Below are positions 11,522-21,609 of a stretch of DNA of 64,000 nucleotides, piece by piece. The DNA lies in the NCBI RefSeq assembly GCF_907165205.1, contig NC_058190.1, forward strand, positions 46,736,116 to 46,800,115, in the 5' to 3' direction. Source of the DNA: Coccinella septempunctata. Its lineage: Eukaryota; Arthropoda; Insecta; Coleoptera; Coccinellidae. The notes beneath the pieces are model-generated. The model searched no databases. It was not told where the DNA came from and saw only the letters and a program-made list of their open reading frames with translations. Numbering within the stretch: position 1 is the stretch's first letter; every line of letters starts with the position of its first letter. Made by a program: the position numbers and the translations under genes.

Positions 11522-12438
11522 CTACACACCACAGGTGCTCGCAGAGTTACAGCCAGGGTTGACCTGAAAAAATCAAAATTTTCAGTTCACTTGAATTTCT
11601 TACCGTTTTTTGTGGAATTGGTAGAATGAATAAATCTGTTGGAGTACACACTGCAACTTTCATCGGAGGGTAGCTTGTGTCACAGGAAGTTGAAGGGAGA
11701 CCTGAATCCAAAGTAGGTGTAATTGGCTCCGAATCTGTGCTTGCATAAAAAAATCTTCATGAAATAGGATCGAGATAAACATTTTTTTGCTACTCACTCC
11801 GTTCGGTTGGTGATATTTCTGAATTCATAAATAGAGTGGGAACACTATCGTCTCGCAGCAATTTCCTTTTCTTCGTTGACCTGAACATTCTTTCTTCGAA
11901 GTGTTTGCTACACAATCTATGACTCTTGTGCACAATATGTTTTTTATGCAACAGATCTTGTCGACCACATGCAAGAAGCCATAATTCAGCTCTGAAATCA
12001 AATATAAAAGAATAATAAATTTACTGAAAACGCTGATTCATAACCAAAAAATGTTTTGACAAGCGTCATAACGTCATAACCTCATAATTTTGTACTGCAC
12101 AGTGTGGAATGTGTCAAATTTCCGTGGTCAACCTAGTGCTTTTATCAATGTGAATGGAGTATATGTGGGTGATGTGACAACAGTCAATATATTCGAGTCG
12201 ATATACGAAATGAATCAATTTTAAATTTTTACATAATAATTTTCCAGCGTTATAACAAAGTTGATTACTTTTTGAAAAAACTTACATCTACTTACTTCTT
12301 GGGGTCCACAGGGAAGGTGAAAAAGTGCTCTGTCGAGTTGTAGTTTTTGTTACTACACTCTTTACTGCAGCAAACCTTCCCAAATTTCCTCTTCTTACTC
12401 TGCATTTCGTTTCGATGATTAAACATGCTAGAATCCAT
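11522..12438 (-). CDS. THAP-type C2CH zinc-finger protein, four exons
   Basis: Four exons splice into one 169-residue frame: 12438-12296, 11991-11798, 11734-11604 and 11563-11522. All junctions obey GT-AG (AAGAA|GTAAGT; TTTCAG|A; GGA|GTGAGT; CACAG|ATT; ACG|GTAAGA; TTTCAG|GTC) and every phase matches. The THAP zinc site is complete: C24 or C23, C28, then C75-x2-H78. The family hallmarks are present: FTFP, the invariant W52 in ELWLLACGR, and DSVPTLF at 97-102 closing the domain. The remainder is a short Ser/Thr/Pro-rich tail with no coiled coil or second domain. THAP domains bind specific DNA in chromatin regulators and in P-element-type transposases; nothing here resembles a transposase, so a small host regulator is likeliest. 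The first ATG is at 12438. An acceptor-like TTTCAG just upstream (about 12454) leaves room for an earlier non-coding or coding exon. Intron 1 contains a MITE2 end. Confidence 0.88.
12049..12161 (+). mobile_element. MITE2 terminal fragment in THAP intron 1
   Basis: The sequence matches the right terminus of MITE2: TTTTGACAAGCGTCATAAC, GTGTCAAATTTCCGTGGTCAA, and the end TGAATGGAGTA. Only one end is present. It lies wholly inside the intron between 11992 and 12295, so it should be removed from the mRNA. Confidence 0.8.
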
Positions 12439-13335
12439 CTTAAACCCTACATAATAACTCTGAAACTGAAACACCGATATATTCACAGCACAAACTCGAT
12501 CCCAACCGTAAACCGACCTTGCCTAACACACTTCCAACTCAGGATAGCACAGATCTATCCTGAAATTAATTTCAAAGTCACGGCGTTCGCCTGCAAAAGA
12601 GGGAGAGCGCATCTACTCGTTATTTCAGTTGTGCGCAGGTCGCTTGTACATGAAAACCTAAAGGTGACCACACTCCACATTCCGGACGTATTATAACGGA
12701 AAGTTAGGTAATGTTGTTCATTATTTTGAAGGGTCATCAACTGTTTAGAGCCATACTTAGACAGCAGTGCACTCTTACTCTTGATATCGCTTTAGAGGAT
12801 TCCGTACATGAGCCCACCTATGGTCCACTGTAAATCGGTGTATCCAGATTCCGCCCAGACTTGAAAAAACCCGATGTTAGTGGATTATTATGTTCGTATT
12901 TCCTGTGCACAAAGAAGTAAGTAGATACAATTTGAACAGGAACCAAGAAAGAACATCGATCACTAGCCGACATATAGGCAATTTACTTTCATATTTCCCA
13001 AGCTACATTTATCACCAGGCATGATTGGATCATCAATATCGTTCGTCGCTATCAAAAACGAAATTATCAACCTGAACTAAGGACTCGACCTGAGTGAAAT
13101 CAGGCGAGAAGTAGATTTTGAGCAATTTGCGGAGAAATTTCGTAAATTCCCCGTAATTTCTAAGAGAAAGTCAACCAATTTTTCTTGGATCTAATCAAAA
13201 TTTTAGTGGTGGATGATAATAAACTTTGAGATGCTCGAAACTCAACTTTCATTTCAAAAATGATAAACGATATGTAGGTATGTAATATTATAAAAGGCTT
13301 TGTGGAAATAATTCGGCATGAATTATAAAAATATC
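12439..13335. other. Intergenic DNA between the THAP gene and gene B
   Basis: It holds the presumed THAP promoter and 5' leader. The opposite-strand frame at 12325-12696 is antisense to the THAP exon and is not supported. No other feature is seen. Confidence 0.45.
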
Positions 13336-13341
13336 TTTATT
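13336..13341 (-). terminator. Poly(A) signal of gene B
   Basis: AATAAA on the minus strand about 130 bases downstream of the stop codon at 13471. Confidence 0.65.
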
Positions 13342-13470
13342 GAAAATAAATATGTACATGGCTCTTCACAAATAGATGATTGATAATTGTTTTCGATGCA
13401 GGTATGTACTAAGTATACTGGGTGTTTTGCTCTCAATGTCACTTAGTATATTAATTGCGATGCATTATAA

Positions 13471-15465
13471 TTACAATGCAACTTCGTCGTATTCTATTTT
13501 GACTTCAGGAGATGGCCAGCCTGTCTCCTTTTTTTCCGACCCAGTGTCCCACGGCGAATGGACCTTTGCAGCATCAGCGGCAGAAGGATGACTTAATAAT
13601 TGATCGGCTTCGTCTAATTCTTCAATTTCGAGAATAGCCTGTTGGATCTTACGTTTCAACTGTCTCCTACGAACCTCGGATCTCAAATTACGTATCGCAG
13701 ATGCCACGAAGTTGCCAAAAGTGACCTCGTCGTTTTCGGACTTGAGCAATTTCGAAGTCACTGGGTCTCGAACTTCTTCTTGTGGCCTGGGGATTACCGT
13801 TCCGTTCCGTTGTTGATTGGGGTTGATGATGGCGTAAGGGGTGATTATGGAATGCTGCGCGATCAGACTTTTGTTAACCATTGGCGATACAAGCTGAAAC
13901 AAACAGATAAAATTAAATATATCACATAAACTAGTCACCATCACGAACTTTGAGGTCCAGAAGGTCTGAGCCTGGGATGGCAAGATGTTAGGGGTGGCAA
14001 CTCGTGATGATGACAAGAAATAACTCAAAGAACCAATACAGAGTGAGTGACAAGTAAATATTATCTTCGGTATTCAGTATTTTGTTGGAAAATGCTCGAT
14101 TTTCATTTTAGATTACGTCACTGTTAGTGTAGGTACAGGGTGGGCAAAATTCATTGTCTACTGAGGGGATCTCGAGAACTATAGCAGCTAGAAGAAAACA
14201 GGTGACACATTCCCGAGGTTTTTTTCAGAGAAACAGAGAATGGTGATAACGGTAGCCTCCTACGATTCTTCGCTTCTGAGTTATTAGCAAAAAATGAGAT
14301 TTTGACGATTTCGAAAAAATCTCAAAACTTTTTTGTCTTTGAAGTTACAGATTTTAAACTTGAAGCTTCTAGAGGCACTTTTTCACGTAGAATGTACTGC
14401 CGAGCTCAAAATATTTTTTCATTTCGAATCATAAGGCGAACTTTTTTTGAATGCAAACTTTTATTGAATTTGTTATTTATATCTTCATTTCGTAGATTCA
14501 ACGTATGAAAGTTCCTAAGAAGGTTCAAATTTCAGATCTGTAACTTAAGGGACAAAAAAGTTATGAGAACTTTCAGAAATCGTCAAAACCTCATTTTTTG
14601 CTATTAACTCAAAAATGAAGAATCGTAAAAGGCTACGCTTCCCACAATTCTTTGTTTCTCAAAAAAAGAGCTCGAGAATGTATCAGCCGTTTTCTTCTAG
14701 CTCTTATAGTTCTCGAGATCCCCTCAGTAGACAACGAATTTTGCCCACCCTGTACAATTGGTGAGGTTGTCATGCAACCTCTAAGAGGAGTTTTTTTAAA
14801 TGGCAATCGTAACTTTTTGTGCCACAAATGGATAGAACTTCAGTTGCTAATGATGATTTGGTATTTTTATACAACTATTTTTTAACTTGAAAAACTGTAA
14901 ATATACGTATATCAAATGGAAATTGGGTTTTCTTTAGAGTAAACACTAATTATTGCATGTTTGTTGACAAACGTGGCATGTACCTAGGTATACGACACCC
15001 GGAATTTCACAGAATGTAAAAGAAAATGTTGAACAAACACACCAATAATAAATTAAAACGAACGAAAAGCAATTCGACCAAATAACACAGAAAAAATGGA
15101 CACAATTAAAAAAAACTCACTGGGATCTCCTTCATATCACTGGACTCTGATTCACTATTCAATAAAAATGTCAAACTTGAAAAATACTCCCACGTGCTGG
15201 TATGGTATCGCCGGGCACCAACCTGGTCGCTCCTCATTCTCTTCAGTTTCCTACGTTCGTTGTGAAACTGCGTACGAATATTGTGCAATTTTCTGTTGAT
15301 CTCTGCCGGTGTCGCATTGAAGATTACCGCCAATTTTTCCGATGCCTCCATCTTCTTCTTTCTACACTTGTAATCCGGGTGCGTAGTATCCCACAGCTCG
15401 GGATATGTTTTGTAATGGGAGATGAGAGACCTAGTCTCTTCCTGGGTCCACATTCGCATCGCCAT
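13471..15465 (-). CDS. MADF-BESS domain DNA-binding protein (gene B), two exons
   Basis: Exon 1 (15465-15121) and exon 2 (13893-13471) give 255 residues. The donor is CCA|GTGAGT and the acceptor GTTTCAG|CTT, phase 0, the same intron position and phase as gene A. The MADF domain (about residues 10-102) is textbook: SLISHYKTYPELWD, then THPDYKCRKKK, EINRKLHNIRTQFHNERRKL and TWEYFSSLTFL. The BESS-like block FGNFVASAIRNL, the following basic helix and EELDEADQ are almost the same as in gene A. The ending SPEVKIEYD also matches. A and B are therefore tandem paralogues. Low identity in the linker and in the MADF recognition region suggests old divergence, possibly with different DNA targets. The ATG at 15465 opens the conserved WTQEET block. 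The intron contains a 621-bp foldback element. A DNA-binding regulatory role is inferred from the family. Confidence 0.92.
14134..14754. mobile_element. Foldback MITE (family F1) in the intron of gene B
   Basis: The termini are TACAGGGTGGGCAAAATTC and its inverted partner GAATTTTGCCCACCCTGTA, with TA at both borders. The inverted arms extend about 270 bases each (CTACTGAGGGGATCTCGAG near both ends, GAGATTTTGACGATTTC further in), so nearly the whole element is a long hairpin. It has no coding frame of its own. It lies within the intron between 13894 and 15120, and its transcript would form an intronic hairpin. Confidence 0.9.
14767..14890 (+). repeat. Dispersed repeat R2, copy 1
   Basis: The block begins GTCATGCAACCTCTAAGAGG and continues with AACTTTTTGT and ATGATTTGGT. 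Related copies lie at 45886-46010 and 50036-50155. The full element is not definable here. At 14.8 and 50 kb it sits next to foldback family F1. Confidence 0.65.
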
Positions 15466-15991
15466 CTTAATTGCTCTGGTTTGACGAAAGTTACGCGCAG
15501 GTTTGTAGTTGCGGACACTCCGATAAGTCCCTCCTCTACGACAGCGACACTGAAACTGATCGCTGCGCAACAGCGCAACACCGAAACTGGAACTACAACC
15601 TTCAACTGCAACTCGGTGTCGGAACTCGTAAATGTCCGATGTCTGCAGGTAGAGGTAGCTTTCGTTTCGAATGATGAAATTGAGAGAGTGTGCCTGGAGC
15701 AAGGATTGTTGATGGTATGTGGTCTATAATCTTGGATAGCGTTTGATTGTTGTTGAATATATGAACTCCAAGTCACGATAGAATTTAGTATTTTTTTGAT
15801 AATAATAAGCATGGATGGAAATATAAGGCTCCTTCCACACCACGGGTTTTAACCTGAAAACACTAACTTACTTACTTTTCATCGTTACTTTGCTTACCAC
15901 TCTACGAGGAATGATTATGAATAGAAGGGTTTTTTACTATTTCAGGACGTTCTCCTTGTTGACTTATGGATTTAGAGAACTAGATCAAGTG
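15466..15991. other. Upstream region of gene B
   Basis: The frame of exon 1 stays open to 15702 without an ATG, so this is read as 5' leader or promoter. Overlapping frames on the other strand (15202-15729, 15324-15812) are shadows of the coding exon. No core promoter motif can be fixed with confidence. Confidence 0.4.
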
Positions 15992-16762
15992 TACAAGGTG
16001 TGCAAAATTTGTTGTCTACTCAGGGGATCTCGAGAAATATAAGGCCGTAGAGCGGTTCACAACGGTTGTGAACTGTACAGAGCAAGCGCAAATGGATTTT
16101 CGCTACCCTAAAATGGAATTGCGCTTGCTCTGTACAGTTCACAACCGTTGCAAACCGCTCTACGAACAAACCTATTGAAGGCTAGAAGAAAACGGATGAC
16201 ACATTCTCGAGCTTTTTTTCCTGACTAATCCTAATATGAAAACAGAACTGGCCTATCATTTCTAGATTTTAAGTTATAAACAAAATGTGAGATTTTGAGG
16301 ATTTCGAAAAATTCTCATAACTTTTTTGTCTATGAAGTTACAGAGCTGAAACTTGAACCTTTTCAGACACTTTTATACCTAGAATCTACCTACAAAAGGT
16401 TTTTCCAATTCAAAAATAACAAATCCAACAAAAGTTTGCATTCAAAAAACGAAAGATTGTCTAATGATTCGAAATGAAAAAATATTTCGAGCTCGTCAGT
16501 GGATTCTTCTTAAAAAAGTACCTGTAGAGGGTTCAAGTTTCAGATCCGTAAATTCAAAGACAAAAAACTTATGAGAACTTTTCGAAATGGTCAAAATCTC
16601 ATTTTTTGCTGATAACTAAAGAACGAAAAATCGTAGGAGGCTACGGTTTTCATCATTCTTTGTTTCTCTGAAAAAAACCTCGGAAATGTGTCATCCGTTT
16701 TCTTCTAGCTGCTATAGGTCTCGAGATCCCTTCAGTAGACAACGAATTTTGCCGACCCTGTA
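15992..16762. mobile_element. Foldback MITE F1, second copy
   Basis: The ends are TACAAGGTGTGCAAAATTTG and, inverted, GAATTTTGCCGACCCTGTA, flanked by TA. The arms match the element at 14134-14754. Its left arm is split by a smaller inverted-repeat element at 16047-16161. Confidence 0.88.
16047..16161. mobile_element. 115-bp inverted-repeat MITE nested in the foldback
   Basis: The left arm starts TAGAGCGGTTCACAACGG and runs 44 bases to CAAGCGCAA. The right arm is its reverse complement with two adjacent mismatches. Only about 27 bases separate the arms. The surrounding foldback sequence is continuous across the insertion apart from a few extra bases, so true borders may lie a few to about 20 bases further out. 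Confidence 0.88.
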
Positions 16763-18969
16763 CTATTTTTTAAGGTTTCAGAGAATGAGATCTTCATCTG
16801 CAAATTTGCATCTTGCCAAAGTGATGATGATTTCATTGCTTTTGAAGTAAGAGCAACAAATAACCAACTTGTCTTTTTGGAATGATGAAAAACTATAAAA
16901 ATATACTAAATTTTTAGGGAAATATCTCTTATTGATTCAATTTCATCAACGAATGGCGAGGAAGTTCTCCATCGCCCAGAAATTGTGCATATTTGACACT
17001 ATATTTATTAAAGGAATGTATCCGGGTGAAGAATCACTTCCTGCATTTTTTTGCATCTCTAGTGAACAATCTCCATAAACAGACATCCTTTCGAGCAAAA
17101 GATACAGGTGTTTTCAAAGATAATGGTTGTTTTTTGACAGGAGGTAGAAGTCCTCAAAATAAGTCATTTCACCAAAATGTCTGTATAAAATATTCAAGAT
17201 GACTGAGCTACAACCCCAAGAATGTCGACAAAATTTCATTGAATTTCAAATGCCTACTGTGAAAGTTGTCTCCGGCATCGGAACAACAAAACAAAACATG
17301 ACTTAATGGCTGAACAATGAATGGTTCAGTGCATCCGAGTCTATCTGATTAGTTGCATCAGGGCACTTCAAAAATTCATTGTGTCGTGCAATTTGGGTTG
17401 AAAACAGTGTAGAAAATTCAGACAGTTTAATGAATGTGCTTATGTTGACAAAGTGCTTTTATTGTTACCCTATTTCATTCCATTCTTAAGACGGGTATTG
17501 GTGGGCTCGAACAAGAAGAAGATTGTGATGACCACTGTGGAAAAATTTAGAAGAATTTTAATGATAAGATTTTGAGCTAGTATTCTTTTTTTCACACTTG
17601 GTCCTAAGTATCACGAGATAAGTTTTTTCCCATTAGGTACTTTGCGATAATTCAGATAACAAATGATCTAGGGTCGTATTGGGATCTATTTCAGTTATCA
17701 TTTCTGAAAGTTTTGTAGATACACTATTTTGGTGGAATGCTTTATTTCGACCGGTTCTATCTTCTGTAGACAAAAAGCCTCACCTTCAAATACCCCGTAT
17801 TTATATCGTATCCCATGTTATTGTGCTTAGTCAGCCTTTTTCGCGAACAAATAAATAATTCAGCCCACAACAGCCCAGTCCATTCGCTCGTACTCTCTAC
17901 GTCTATTCCAACTAGTTTATAACTTTCCTAAGTAAGATATATATGCGCATTGTAATGGCCTTAAGCTCCCAATGATAAATGGCTATTTATATTACCATCC
18001 TGTGTGTTAATCGTGCTAATTCATTCTGGTATACGGTTACGAGGAATTCGCGCTGCAAATGTTTACCCTCCGAGCAACGTTTACCTTCTCCGCGGCCTAA
18101 ATGTCCTAAATTTTTCTCGAGTCCCGTAGAGCCGACGAATGTTTATGTAAGAGGACGCAAATCACTAAATGCTAAAGTATATATTTGGGAACGTCGCTTG
18201 AGTTGAAGGTGAGGTGCGAAAATATTTTATCAGCGAGGAGTCGCTTAATGTATAATTAGCTTCTCAAATATACACGACCTGAAAGCTGGGGACTTCTCGC
18301 GATGCTTCTTATCGGTCGGAATTCCAATATTGATTAAGATTCGACGCAGAATGACCTTTGGAAATGGGGTTTCGGTAGACGGAATATCCAGTCAATGGTC
18401 CACTCTCCCAATTCAATTAAATTCGGTTTTTTTCGAATTGAAATGGGATTTGGTTGAACTTGCGGACTTATCAGTAGTCAATAACAAGAAGTGCTCATCA
18501 TTATCAAAAGCGAGCAACCCTCATGATCTGGACATTTCTCGTTTTTCCTATTTTCTGTATAAGCTCATAAGGGGTTGCCAAGTTCTTGGAAATTTCAAGA
18601 TATTGTCTTGATTTCAAGACAAGATTAAGATAAGAAGTAATTTCAGGACAAGACAATAAAGGTAAATACCAAGATTTCTTGCCAAGAAAACAATCTTCAA
18701 ATATCTTGTCTAATCTTGAATACGCTACAACGTGTGGAAAAGATTTTTCGCTAAAAAATAATTGATGTGATAATCTTGTTGAAACTCTAGATCTAGATAT
18801 ACAATTTTTACTTTCATGCATACACTTTTATGATGTTAATGAAAACATGGTATAATTTTGGCTTATTCTTTATTATTTTCTTCGTTGGTACTTGTGTCCA
18901 TCTGAATTTCGAAAGGAAAACAGAATTTCTTTCTGTCAGTATTGCCACTACCACCTATCACTCTCTTAC
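16763..18969. other. Intergenic DNA, no gene recognised
   Basis: It holds only short open frames. Bases 17880-18330 have balanced composition and no repeats that I can see, so they may be conserved non-coding DNA (inference). A cluster of TCTTG/CAAGA motifs lies at 18588-18725. Confidence 0.45.
18588..18725. repeat. Cluster of TCTTG/CAAGA inverted motifs
   Basis: It contains a 20-base palindrome, TTGTCTTGATTTCAAGACAA (18603-18622), with further CAAGACAA, CAAGATTTCTTG and ATCTTGTCTAATCTTGA motifs nearby. It looks like a compact degenerate repeat able to fold in several ways. Confidence 0.6.
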
Positions 18970-19084
18970 ATTGGTGAATGCTGCTGCTTTTTCCTTACAA
19001 GCAATAGCTTGTAATGAATCTTCTGAGTCAGAATCGAAGCCAAATGGATCAGCAGACGTTCTGTTTACTGAAGAGTCAATGTCA
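18970..19084 (-). CDS. Candidate orphan exon, WAPL-like N-terminal segment
   Basis: A 115-base stretch encodes about 38 residues including SADPFGFDSDSEDSLQ. It is bounded by a pyrimidine-rich acceptor (TTATTTTACCCTAAG|T) and a strong donor (AAT|GTAAGA). From memory, vertebrate WAPL, the cohesin release factor, carries a very similar DPFGFDSD-E-S motif near its N-terminus. That is the only family I can suggest. No neighbouring exon was found on the minus strand, although introns could be long or the piece could be a duplicated fragment. The splice sites and frame are seen in the sequence; the WAPL assignment is a guess. Confidence 0.4.
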
Positions 19085-19134
19085 CTTAGGGTAAAATAAG
19101 ACTACCACCTTGTGATAATCAAGAGTAGGTACAG

Positions 19135-19230
19135 AAAGAAGTTGTAATTCAGTTAAAAGCCGATTGGAAAGGTGATGACGTAGAAGGTAGCAAAGTCAAG
19201 TTCAACAGCAACAAAAGAACAAAGTTCTAG
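19135..19230 (+). repeat. Direct-repeat segment with open frame, copy 1
   Basis: About 70 bases here (GCCGATTGGAAAGGTGATGA and flanks) recur at 21610-21681 in the same orientation. In both copies the same frame is open and similar (ADWKGDDVEG), ending in a stop. An AG acceptor precedes copy 1 at 19133-19134. It could be a duplicated terminal exon or part of an unknown element. Confidence 0.5.
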
Positions 19231-19759
19231 TCTGCAGATACACAGAGCCAGGATCCAGGTCCCTGAAAAATATCCACAGCCCAGAGAGGAGAATTAAAAT
19301 ATGAAAGAGTCATCTATACCGTGCGATGTTCATATACGCCTTGATATAACTTGCCCAGATTAAAACTCGGCCGCTTTTAGTTCCAGCACATAACTTTAAT
19401 TCGCGTATACCCACATCGTTCTTTGTAATAATAAAATACGAGTATAGTAACCACATTCCCTTAAAATATGTAACAGCTGCAGTATGACGATGTTGTTGCC
19501 CGAGCGATAAACTCTTCGGTTATGAATGAGTTCCAGCGAGAAATGGTCTCTTGTTTGTTGTTTTGTTTCTCCGCTCCCATTTGGAGCGCGTGAAAATTAT
19601 TACACGGACACAAAGTCTCGTTAGTTCCGGATAGGAGCAGAAACAGGAAAATAGTTTTAAGTTGGAAAAGTCTGGGAATGAGAGTATGTAGAGCTAGTGA
19701 ATATGCGCGTGGGTATAGTGAAAATACTCCGCGTTTTAAATCTCAACTACAAATAATCT

Positions 19760-21060
19760 GCTCCACAAGAGTAAGGGATATCGTACTCAATCATTTTTAA
19801 AACTATGTAATCTTCGAGAAAATCGCTGTAAAATCATTTGCAACTCAATAACAACTTGAATCGATCCAATAAAAATCAGTATGAGACATTTCGTCAATCT
19901 GGTCGCCTTTTTTCTGAAGTTTGGTTTTTTGCATATCCTTCATGAATGTTCTTATTTTGAAATGAAGTCAGTTTATCAACGGCTTCGATTTGAAACGAGT
20001 TTTCTGAAAATGCCAAGACGTAAATTAACAAACGCTGAGGCTAATAGGGCTATCGGAATGCTACAAGGTGGCCTAACTCAGGTTGTTGTAGCGGAAAGGC
20101 TCCAAGTCAGCCAAAGTGTGATATCTCGACTTTGGAATAGGTTCAGGGAGACAGGTTCCGTGTTGGAAAGACCAAGGCTTGGTGGGCGACGAAAAACAAT
20201 ACCTGCTCAGGATCGTTTCATCACCGTTTCGGCGAGAAGAAACCCTACATCTACGTGTAGAATGCTACGGAATACTCTTCAAAATGCAGATGGGGTCCAA
20301 GTTTCCATCGAAACCGTCAGACGACGTTTGAGAGAGGTGAATCTAGGTTCTAGACGTCCATTAAGAGGAGTTCCATTAACACGTGACCATAAGCGTCAAA
20401 CACTGGAATGGGCAAGGCAACATATCAATTGGAACGATCAATGGCGTAGTGTGCTTTTCACTGATGAATCCAGATATGGACGATTTTCAGATTCTCGAAG
20501 AATAAGGGTATGGACAATCCCACGCATACCCCGTAATCGTCGCTATGTCCAAGAAGTCCATTCATTCCGAGGGGCTAGTGTTATGGTATGGGCCGGGATA
20601 TGTTCCAACGGGCGCACAGATCTACACATTTGTCCTGGGAATATGACCGCCTCACACTATATGGAGCATGTCATTGACAATGTTGTGCGAAATTTTCACG
20701 CTGCTATTGGTGAAACTTTTCAATTTCTAGTCGATAACGCTATAGACCGCACCGTGCAGCCATTGTTGAGAATACGCGCGAGTAGCTTGGTATTCCACAT
20801 TTACCAATACCTCCGCACTCACCAGATTTGAATTGCATAGAATATGCATGGGATATGCTCCAAAGAAGATTAGATAATCATCAACCTACCCCAGAATCCT
20901 TAAATGATCTGAGAGAGCTTCTGCCCCGTTTATGGAACCAAATTCCTCAAGAAATGTTCAACAACCTCGTGTATAGTATGCAAAGAAGATGTCAAGCTGT
21001 TATTGATGCCCGTGGAGGCCATACATTACTATTCTAGTTGTCGTTGATCAAATTGAAACG
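19760..21060 (+). mobile_element. Tc1-like transposon, defective copy 1
   Basis: It matches the inverted copy at 21747-23016 from CTCCACAAGAGT on the left to just past the transposase stop on the right. The exact terminal repeats have decayed, so borders are approximate. It contains the transposase pseudogene at 20010-21037. Confidence 0.85.
20010..21037 (+). pseudogene. Tc1-type DDE transposase, frameshifted
   Basis: The protein should begin at the ATG at 20010 (MPRRKLTNAEANRAIG), as conserved in both copies. An earlier in-frame ATG at 19881 also exists. An N-terminal helix-turn-helix (QVSQSVISRLWNRFRETG) precedes GRRKT. The first catalytic aspartate is in LFTDESRYGRF. The second motif begins FLVDNA, where a two-base insertion near 20742 shifts the frame. 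A TAG further on replaces a GAG. The C-terminal part, with the glutamate of DLNCIEYAWD, resumes at 20828-21037. The layout fits DD34E Tc1-like elements. It is not functional. Confidence 0.9.
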
Positions 21061-21380
21061 TGAAAGGAGCTGTAGAAACTAGTGATATCTTAGTCTGTGA
21101 TAGATAATTTATTTGTTTTTACCAAGTTGGAGCCACCTCTACCGGCTATACGGATTCCATTATATTTTGAAGAGGGAGTCTCGCGTACAGAAAATTCGCT
21201 GACTAATTAAATGCTTTCGCGAACGGCATTCAAAAACTTTTTCCATTTTAATTTCAGTTACACAAAGAACTCTTCATCATAACGATTCTTCTCTTTCCAT
21301 TATGGAGTGGAATTTGAGAGCTTCTGTAATTTGAAACCGTTTATTGACGGCGGTATTCCTTTCTCAATGCTGAATTTTAG
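21061..21380. other. Spacer upstream of the EF-hand-like exon
   Basis: No open frame or repeat of note. It would be intron if the exon at 21381 is real. Confidence 0.4.
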
Positions 21381-21503
21381 GGATTCTGTCCTTTGAAAAA
21401 ATACGAGCCAGAAACACTCGACGCAGAAGTCGATTCTCTGGGCGTAATTGAGTTTGAATCCTACGTTAGACGAATTTCCGAGGAATTGGGTTATTCAGGC
21501 ATT
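21381..21503 (+). CDS. Candidate orphan exon, EF-hand-like
   Basis: A 123-base, 41-codon open segment lies between acceptor GAATTTTAG|GGA and donor ATT|GTGAGT, phase 0 at both ends. It encodes KKYEPETLDAEVDSLG followed by VIEFESYVRRISEEL. This resembles the second half of an EF-hand (AEVD...G-IEFE-Y), but the calcium loop is two residues short, so calcium binding is doubtful. Troponin-C/calmodulin-like proteins and EFCAB2/DRC8-type axonemal proteins are possible relatives. It lies between two inverted Tc1 copies and I could not find partner exons. Frame and splice sites are seen; the family is inferred. Confidence 0.4.
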
Positions 21504-21609
21504 GTGAGTGGCTTCCGAGGAAATTAGGTGGTGTCGGGATGTTGGGTAGGTTGCATACAGGTTGGTTCAAAACCCGAGACGAAAAATCAAGGAGTTAGGG
21601 GTCGACAAT

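Noticed and set aside
12325..12696. 123-codon plus-strand frame
   Set aside because: Antisense to the THAP first exon, which has the zinc ligands and correct splice phase.
15202..15812. Long frames on both strands overlapping gene B exon 1
   Set aside because: They are shadows of the MADF coding exon and its leader. The MADF frame has clear family motifs and a matching splice donor.
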